The notes under the pieces are model-generated. The model did no database searches. It was not told where the DNA came from and saw only the letters and a list, made by a program, of their open reading frames with translations. Position numbers and translations under genes: made by a program. A stretch of DNA of 64,000 nt from contig NZ_JONU01000008.1 of the NCBI RefSeq assembly GCF_000711985.1, positions 575,911 through 639,910 of the forward strand, given 5' to 3'. Positions within the stretch are counted from its first letter, which is position 1; each line of letters starts with the position of its first letter. This document shows, piece after piece, positions 59,661-64,000 of this stretch. Origin of the DNA: Rheinheimera texasensis DSM 17496. Lineage in GTDB: Bacteria > Pseudomonadota > Gammaproteobacteria > Enterobacterales > Alteromonadaceae.

Positions 59661-60721
59661 GTGCCCGACTGACTACCGACCAATTTAAACAATTACTGGC
59701 ACAGCGTATTTTGGTGCTGGACGGCGCCATGGGCACCATGATCCAGAATTTCCAGTTGCAGGAAGCCGATTATCGTGGCACTGAATTTGCCGACTGGCCT
59801 TCAGACCTTAAAGGCAATAATGATTTATTAGTGCTGACTAAGCCCGAAGTGATTCTGTCCATACACCGGCAGTATCTCGAGGCTGGCGCGGACATTCTGG
59901 AAACCAACAGTTTTAACGCTACTACTATTGCGATGGCCGATTACGACATGTCGCATCTGGCAGCACGGATTAACCGCGAAGCGGCGCGTCTGGCGCGGCA
60001 GGCTTGTGATGAATTCACCGCAAAAAATCCGGCAAAACCTCGTTTTGTCGCCGGTATTCTGGGGCCAACGAACCGCACTGCGTCGATTTCGCCGGATGTG
60101 AATGACCCGGGATATCGCAATGTCAGCTTTGATCAGCTGGTTGCTGCTTATACCGAAGCGACCCATGCACTGATTGAAGGCGGTGCCGATCTCATCATGC
60201 TCGAAACCATTTTTGATACGTTAAACGCAAAAGCCGCCGCTTTTGCGGTGCTGCAGGTGTTCGATGAACTCGGTTATAAGTTACCTGTGATGATCTCCGG
60301 GACTATCACAGACGCATCAGGCCGGACTTTATCGGGCCAGACCACTGAAGCCTTTTATCATTCGCTGGCGCATGTCGAACCGGTCAGTTTTGGCCTGAAC
60401 TGCGCGTTAGGCCCGGATTTGTTAAGGCCTTATGTCGAAACCATGGCGACTATCGCCGAATGTGCGACTTCTGTACATCCAAATGCCGGCTTGCCAAATG
60501 AATTTGGCGAATATGACCTGAATGCGACGGATATGGCGGCAGAAATCAGAGACTGGGCCAACAACAACTTTATTAATATTGTCGGCGGTTGCTGCGGTAC
60601 GACGCCTGAGCATATTCGTGTTATTGCTGATGTCGTTGCGGACTTACCGCCGCGTTTGCCGAAGCCGGTCAGTCACAGTTTTAATCTGGCTGGTCTTGAA
60701 GCCTTTTCACTGGAGTGGTGA
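59657..60721 (+). CDS. metH: Methionine synthase, homocysteine-binding subunit (split MetH, N-terminal part)
   Basis: A 354-aa protein equal to the homocysteine-binding module of cobalamin-dependent methionine synthase. [10 protein letters not shown] opens the barrel, and the zinc/thiol ligands are Cys249 in GLNCALGPD plus Cys312 and Cys313 in [11 protein letters not shown]. In E. coli this module is residues 1-~353 of a single 1227-aa chain; here a stop falls right at the module boundary. ATG 59657 overlaps the metA stop, and its own stop overlaps the next start (TGATG). All catalytic residues are kept, so it reads as a working subunit and not a broken gene. Confidence 0.9.
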   Translation: MSARLTTDQFKQLLAQRILVLDGAMGTMIQNFQLQEADYRGTEFADWPSDLKGNNDLLVLTKPEVILSIHRQYLEAGADILETNSFNATTIAMADYDMSHLAARINREAARLARQACDEFTAKNPAKPRFVAGILGPTNRTASISPDVNDPGYRNVSFDQLVAAYTEATHALIEGGADLIMLETIFDTLNAKAAAFAVLQVFDELGYKLPVMISGTITDASGRTLSGQTTEAFYHSLAHVEPVSFGLNCALGPDLLRPYVETMATIAECATSVHPNAGLPNEFGEYDLNATDMAAEIRDWANNNFINIVGGCCGTTPEHIRVIADVVADLPPRLPKPVSHSFNLAGLEAFSLEW

Positions 60722-63348
60722 TGCAACAACAAGCCCGCTTTATCAACATTGGTGAGCGCACCAACGTCACGGGATCTGCCCGCTTCAAAAAACTGATCAT
60801 GGACGGCAAATTTGAAGCCGCGTTGGATGTGGCGCGGCAGCAGGTCGAAAATGGCGCCCAAATCATCGATATCAACATGGACGAAGCGATGCTCGACAGC
60901 AAAGCTGCCATGGTGCGTTATCTGAATTTGCTGGCCAGTGAGCCTGATATTGCCCGTGTGCCAATTATGGTCGACTCGTCGAAATGGGAAGTGATTGAAG
61001 CCGCGCTGAAATGTATTCAGGGCAAAGCAGTGGTCAATTCGATTTCTTTAAAAGAAGGTGAAGCGCCTTTTATTCAGCAGGCGAAGTTATTACGCCGCTA
61101 CGGCGCCGCTGTGGTCGTGATGGCATTTGATGAAGTCGGCCAGGCCGACACCAAAGTGCGCAAAGTTGAAATTTGTCAGCGCGCCTACAAGATTCTGGTC
61201 GAAAAAATCGGTTTCCCGCCACAAGACATTATTTTTGATCCGAATATCTTCGCCGTTGCCACTGGTATTGAAGAGCATAACAACTATGCCGTTGATTTTA
61301 TCGAAGCCACCCGCGAGATAAAGCGGCTCTGCCCACATGCAAAAATTTCCGGCGGTGTGTCGAACGTGTCATTTTCCTTCCGGGGCAATGATCCGGTACG
61401 CGAAGCCATTCATTCGGTGTTTTTGTATCACGCCATCAAAGCTGGCATGGACATGGGTATCGTCAACGCCGGTCAGCTGGCGGTCTACGATGATATTCCG
61501 GAGCTACTGAAAGACCGTGTTGAAGATGTGGTGTTAAACCGCCGGCCCGATGCGACTGAACGTTTACTGGAAATCGCTGCACAGTTTAATGGCAAAGGGA
61601 CGGTTGCAGTCAAAGAAGACGATGCCTGGCGCAGCTGGCCGGTAGCCAAGCGGTTGGAGCATGCGCTGGTCAAAGGTATTACTGATTTCATCGATCAGGA
61701 TACCGAAGAAGCACGTTTGAGTGTCGAGCGTCCGCTGCATGTGATCGAAGGCCCGTTGATGGACGGCATGAATGTCGTCGGTGACTTGTTTGGCGAAGGC
61801 AAGATGTTCCTGCCGCAGGTGGTGAAATCGGCCCGCGTAATGAAAAAGGCCGTAGCTTATCTGCAGCCCTATATAGAAGCGGAAAAAGCCGGCTCCGGTG
61901 CCACGACTCAGGGCAAAGTACTGATGGCTACCGTCAAAGGCGATGTGCACGATATCGGTAAGAATATCGTTGGTGTGGTGCTGCAGTGTAATAACTATGA
62001 AGTGATTGACCTTGGTGTCATGGTGCCGTGCGCCACTTTGCTGCAAAAAGCCAAAGAGCTGAATGTGGATGTCATCGGTTTATCAGGTTTAATCACACCA
62101 TCGTTAGACGAGATGGTGCATGTCGCCAAAGAAATGACCCGCCTTGGTTTTACTATCCCACTATTAATTGGCGGCGCAACTACTTCCAAAGCGCATACCG
62201 CAATCAAAATCGCACCGCATTATGCGCATGGCGTGGTGTATGTGCCGAACGCGTCGCGTAGTGTGTCTGTGGTGCAGTCGCTGATTTCGGCCGAGCTGAA
62301 GCCAGATTATCTGGCGCGGGTGCAGGATGAATATGTGCGTGTCATCGAGCAACATCAGCGCAGCCGTAAACATGAAGAAATGCTGACGCTGGAACAGGCG
62401 CGGGCTAATCGTTTTCCACTGGATCTGCAAAAAGTCGCTCCGGCTCCGCGGCAGCCTGGCGTGCATGTCTGGCAGGATGTTGATTTAGCAGTGTTGCGCG
62501 ATTACATCGACTGGACCCCGTTTTTCCTGACCTGGCAATTATCCGGTAAATTCCCTGCAATTCTGAATCATGCCGAAGTTGGGATGGAAGCCCGCCGGGT
62601 GTATCAGGATGCCAATGCGATGTTAGATCGGATGATCGCAGAACGAAAAGTCACGGGGCGCGCCGTATTCGGTTTATTCCCTGCCAATAGCGATGGCGAT
62701 GACATTATTGTCTGGACCGACGAAAGCCGCACAGCCGAGCGTTGCCGTTTGTTTAATCTGCGCCAACAAGTCGCACTTCGTAACAAAGCGCCGAACTGCT
62801 CTTTAGCTGATTTCATCGCACCTGTGGAATCAGGAATTTCCGACTACATCGGTGCCTTTGCTGTCAGTACCGGTTTTGGCGCGGATGAGTTTGCCGCAGA
62901 ATTCGCCAAGGCGCATGATGACTACAACAGTATTATGGTGAAAGCGCTGGCCGATCGCTTAGCAGAAGCGCTGGCCGAGTATCTGCATATGAAAGTACGC
63001 AAAGAATACTGGGGTTATGCCGCCAATGAACAACTGGATAATGAGCAGCTTATTCGGGAAGCTTATCAGGGGATTCGTCCGGCGCCGGGCTATCCGGCTT
63101 GTCCTGAACATACTGAGAAGGGCACTTTGTTCTCTTTATTAGATGCAGAGGCGCAGATCGGTATGTTGCTGACCGAAAGCTATGCCATGTGGCCGGGCGC
63201 TGCAGTATCGGGCTGGTACTTAGCACATCCGGATAGCAAGTACTTTGCGGTCAGCAAGATTGGTGAAGATCAGCTGTCAGAATATGCGGCGAAGAAAGGC
63301 TGGAGCCGCAGCGAAGCAGAAACCTGGTTAGCACCAAACCTGCGCTAA
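60721..63348 (+). CDS. metH: Methionine synthase, folate/cobalamin/activation subunit (split MetH, C-terminal part)
   Basis: An 875-aa protein covering the remaining MetH modules. The pterin-binding barrel begins [16 protein letters not shown]. The cobalamin cap (~300-390) leads to the B12 domain, whose cobalt ligand is His410 in [10 protein letters not shown], with [13 protein letters not shown] and [13 protein letters not shown]. The SAM-binding reactivation domain (~550-875) contains [15 protein letters not shown]. Combined with the preceding gene the total is 1229 aa, as for intact MetH. ATG 60721 is preferred; two GTG codons just upstream are in frame. Needs vitamin B12 as cofactor. Followed by a terminator. 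Confidence 0.92.
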   Translation: MQQQARFINIGERTNVTGSARFKKLIMDGKFEAALDVARQQVENGAQIIDINMDEAMLDSKAAMVRYLNLLASEPDIARVPIMVDSSKWEVIEAALKCIQGKAVVNSISLKEGEAPFIQQAKLLRRYGAAVVVMAFDEVGQADTKVRKVEICQRAYKILVEKIGFPPQDIIFDPNIFAVATGIEEHNNYAVDFIEATREIKRLCPHAKISGGVSNVSFSFRGNDPVREAIHSVFLYHAIKAGMDMGIVNAGQLAVYDDIPELLKDRVEDVVLNRRPDATERLLEIAAQFNGKGTVAVKEDDAWRSWPVAKRLEHALVKGITDFIDQDTEEARLSVERPLHVIEGPLMDGMNVVGDLFGEGKMFLPQVVKSARVMKKAVAYLQPYIEAEKAGSGATTQGKVLMATVKGDVHDIGKNIVGVVLQCNNYEVIDLGVMVPCATLLQKAKELNVDVIGLSGLITPSLDEMVHVAKEMTRLGFTIPLLIGGATTSKAHTAIKIAPHYAHGVVYVPNASRSVSVVQSLISAELKPDYLARVQDEYVRVIEQHQRSRKHEEMLTLEQARANRFPLDLQKVAPAPRQPGVHVWQDVDLAVLRDYIDWTPFFLTWQLSGKFPAILNHAEVGMEARRVYQDANAMLDRMIAERKVTGRAVFGLFPANSDGDDIIVWTDESRTAERCRLFNLRQQVALRNKAPNCSLADFIAPVESGISDYIGAFAVSTGFGADEFAAEFAKAHDDYNSIMVKALADRLAEALAEYLHMKVRKEYWGYAANEQLDNEQLIREAYQGIRPAPGYPACPEHTEKGTLFSLLDAEAQIGMLLTESYAMWPGAAVSGWYLAHPDSKYFAVSKIGEDQLSEYAAKKGWSRSEAETWLAPNLR

Positions 63349-63379
63349 CGGATATTTACTGCTATATAGAGTAGGTAAC

Positions 63380-63413
63380 AGAAGCCAATCGCTGCCGCGA
63401 TTGGCTTCTTTGT
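63380..63413 (+). terminator. Intrinsic terminator of the metA-metH operon
   Basis: GAAGCCAATCGC (63381-63392) and GCGATTGGCTTC (63397-63408), a 12-bp perfect stem around TGCC, followed by TTTGTCT. Confidence 0.9.
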
Positions 63414-63517
63414 CTCTGTGCTGGCGGCTTTATCAGCAGGTTTTTACGATAAAAACAGCACTTCGAGCAAAAAACACCCGAACGATCGCAAAACCCCAAC
63501 TTTTCTCAAATTTAAGC

Positions 63518-63545
63518 TTGCGTAAGTTTCGTGAGGGCCTATAAT
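63518..63545 (+). promoter_or_regulatory. rrn promoter P1
   Basis: TTGCGT (63518-63523), a 16-bp spacer and TATAAT (63540-63545), followed by a GC-rich discriminator (GCGCGCC) typical of growth-rate and ppGpp-controlled rRNA promoters. An A/T-rich UP-like stretch precedes it. Confidence 0.82.
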
Positions 63546-63626
63546 GCGCGCCATGCCGACGGGGTGAAGCGAAACGCGAAACGCCGGGTGAGTTTGAAAA
63601 GTGAAAAATAGTCGATAAAAAGACGC

Positions 63627-63654
63627 TTGACACGAAATGAAAACTGACTAAAAT
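63627..63654 (+). promoter_or_regulatory. rrn promoter P2
   Basis: TTGACA (63627-63632), a 16-bp spacer and TAAAAT (63649-63654), followed by GGCCGCC. Confidence 0.82.
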
Positions 63655-63755
63655 GGCCGCCTCGCAGTGAGGTTGGGGTGAAAGCCTCAAAATCGCAAGC
63701 AAGGCAAGTAAGTAGGTTGAGCAGAGTAGTTTATTTAAATAGTAAATTTCTCTGC

Positions 63756-63783
63756 TTGACTTAAAATCTGGGAAGTGTAAGAT
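63756..63783 (+). promoter_or_regulatory. rrn promoter P3
   Basis: TTGACT (63756-63761), a 16-bp spacer and TAAGAT (63778-63783), followed by a C-rich discriminator. It is the closest of the three to the 16S gene. Confidence 0.8.
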
Positions 63784-63810
63784 ACGCCTCCCGCTTCGAA
63801 GTCGAAGCAC

Positions 63811-63824
63811 GCTCTTTAACAATT
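63811..63824 (+). promoter_or_regulatory. rrn leader boxA antitermination site
   Basis: GCTCTTTAACAATT matches the E. coli rrn boxA (NusB/NusE binding), preceded by a short hairpin (GCTTCGA/TCGAAGC, 63793-63808) in a boxB-like position. Confidence 0.9.
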
Positions 63825-63939
63825 AGCAATCAATCATCTGTGTGGGCACTCGTTGGAGATGATTCGCGTAATACGAATAAATCTTCAGTTGAGTGACTAT
63901 ATAGTCAATTTATTTAGTCAGTAAACTGAGCAAAACTTT

Positions 63940-64000
63940 TAATTGAAGAGTTTGATCATGGCTCAGATTGAACGCTGGCGGCAGGCCTAACACATGCAAG
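63940..64000 (+). rRNA. rrs: 16S ribosomal RNA, 5' end (runs past window edge)
   Basis: AATTGAAGAGTTTGATCATG at 63941 is the universal 16S 5' end, followed by GCTCAGATTGAACGCTGGCG and the rest of the 27F primer region. Only about 60 bases are present, too few for taxonomy. The exact mature 5' end is set by analogy with E. coli. Confidence 0.97.

Noticed and set aside
63433..63822. 129-codon open frame on the minus strand
   Set aside because: It lies entirely over the three rrn promoters and leader, has no family features and no ribosome-binding site.

Overview
This window is a core-genome stretch of a gammaproteobacterium, most likely of the Alteromonadales/Chromatiaceae type (Rheinheimera or a close relative). 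The gene orders recJ-prfB-lysS, ygfZ<>sdhE-ygfX, nadB<>rpoE-rseABC-lepA-lepB-rnc-era-recO-pdxJ-acpS, barA<>rlmD-relA-mazG-pyrG-eno, ftsB-ispD-ispF-truD-surE-pcm-nlpD-rpoS and mutS<>pncC-recA are all gammaproteobacterial. The genus is inferred from gene content and order only; the 16S fragment present is too short and conserved to decide it. No tRNA, CRISPR, prophage or insertion sequence was seen.

Layout. 1-5573: xerD 3' end, dsbC, recJ, prfB (with its programmed +1 frameshift) and lysS. 5574-9125: an iron-uptake island (probable Fur site, Fiu-like TonB receptor, YbiX-type dioxygenase) flanked by two unexplained intergenic elements; the second is a 127-bp imperfect palindrome with exact 7-bp terminal inverted repeats. 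9238-13733: an ABC ATPase and a permease fused to an M1-type metallopeptidase. 13777-18237: creA, DUF2804, slyD, ygfZ, sdhE, ygfX and a SemiSWEET-like protein. 18263-29357: nadB and the sigma-E operon with its autoregulatory promoter, then lepA to acpS. 29367-39952: barA, rlmD, relA, mazG, pyrG, eno. 40033-47294: an unrecognised gene, then ftsB through rpoS as a tightly overlapping string.

47399-53302 holds the most unusual module. Between rpoS and mutS lies a four-gene operon: a circularly permuted ATP-grasp, an alpha-E protein, an ATP-grasp/alpha-E fusion, and a transglutaminase-like protease. Its promoter region carries an exact match to the 16-base sigma-54 consensus. This is a predicted amidoligase (peptide-forming or peptide-tagging) system. 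The proteasome-like Anbu subunit that often accompanies such genes is absent here, and the ATP-grasp half of the fusion looks degenerate.

53315-63413: mutS, pncC, recA (LexA box), a periplasmic solute-binding-like protein, and a methionine operon. That operon has MetJ boxes, metA, and cobalamin-dependent methionine synthase split cleanly into two translationally coupled genes. 63414-64000: an rrn operon control region (three tandem promoters, boxA leader) and the first bases of 16S rRNA.
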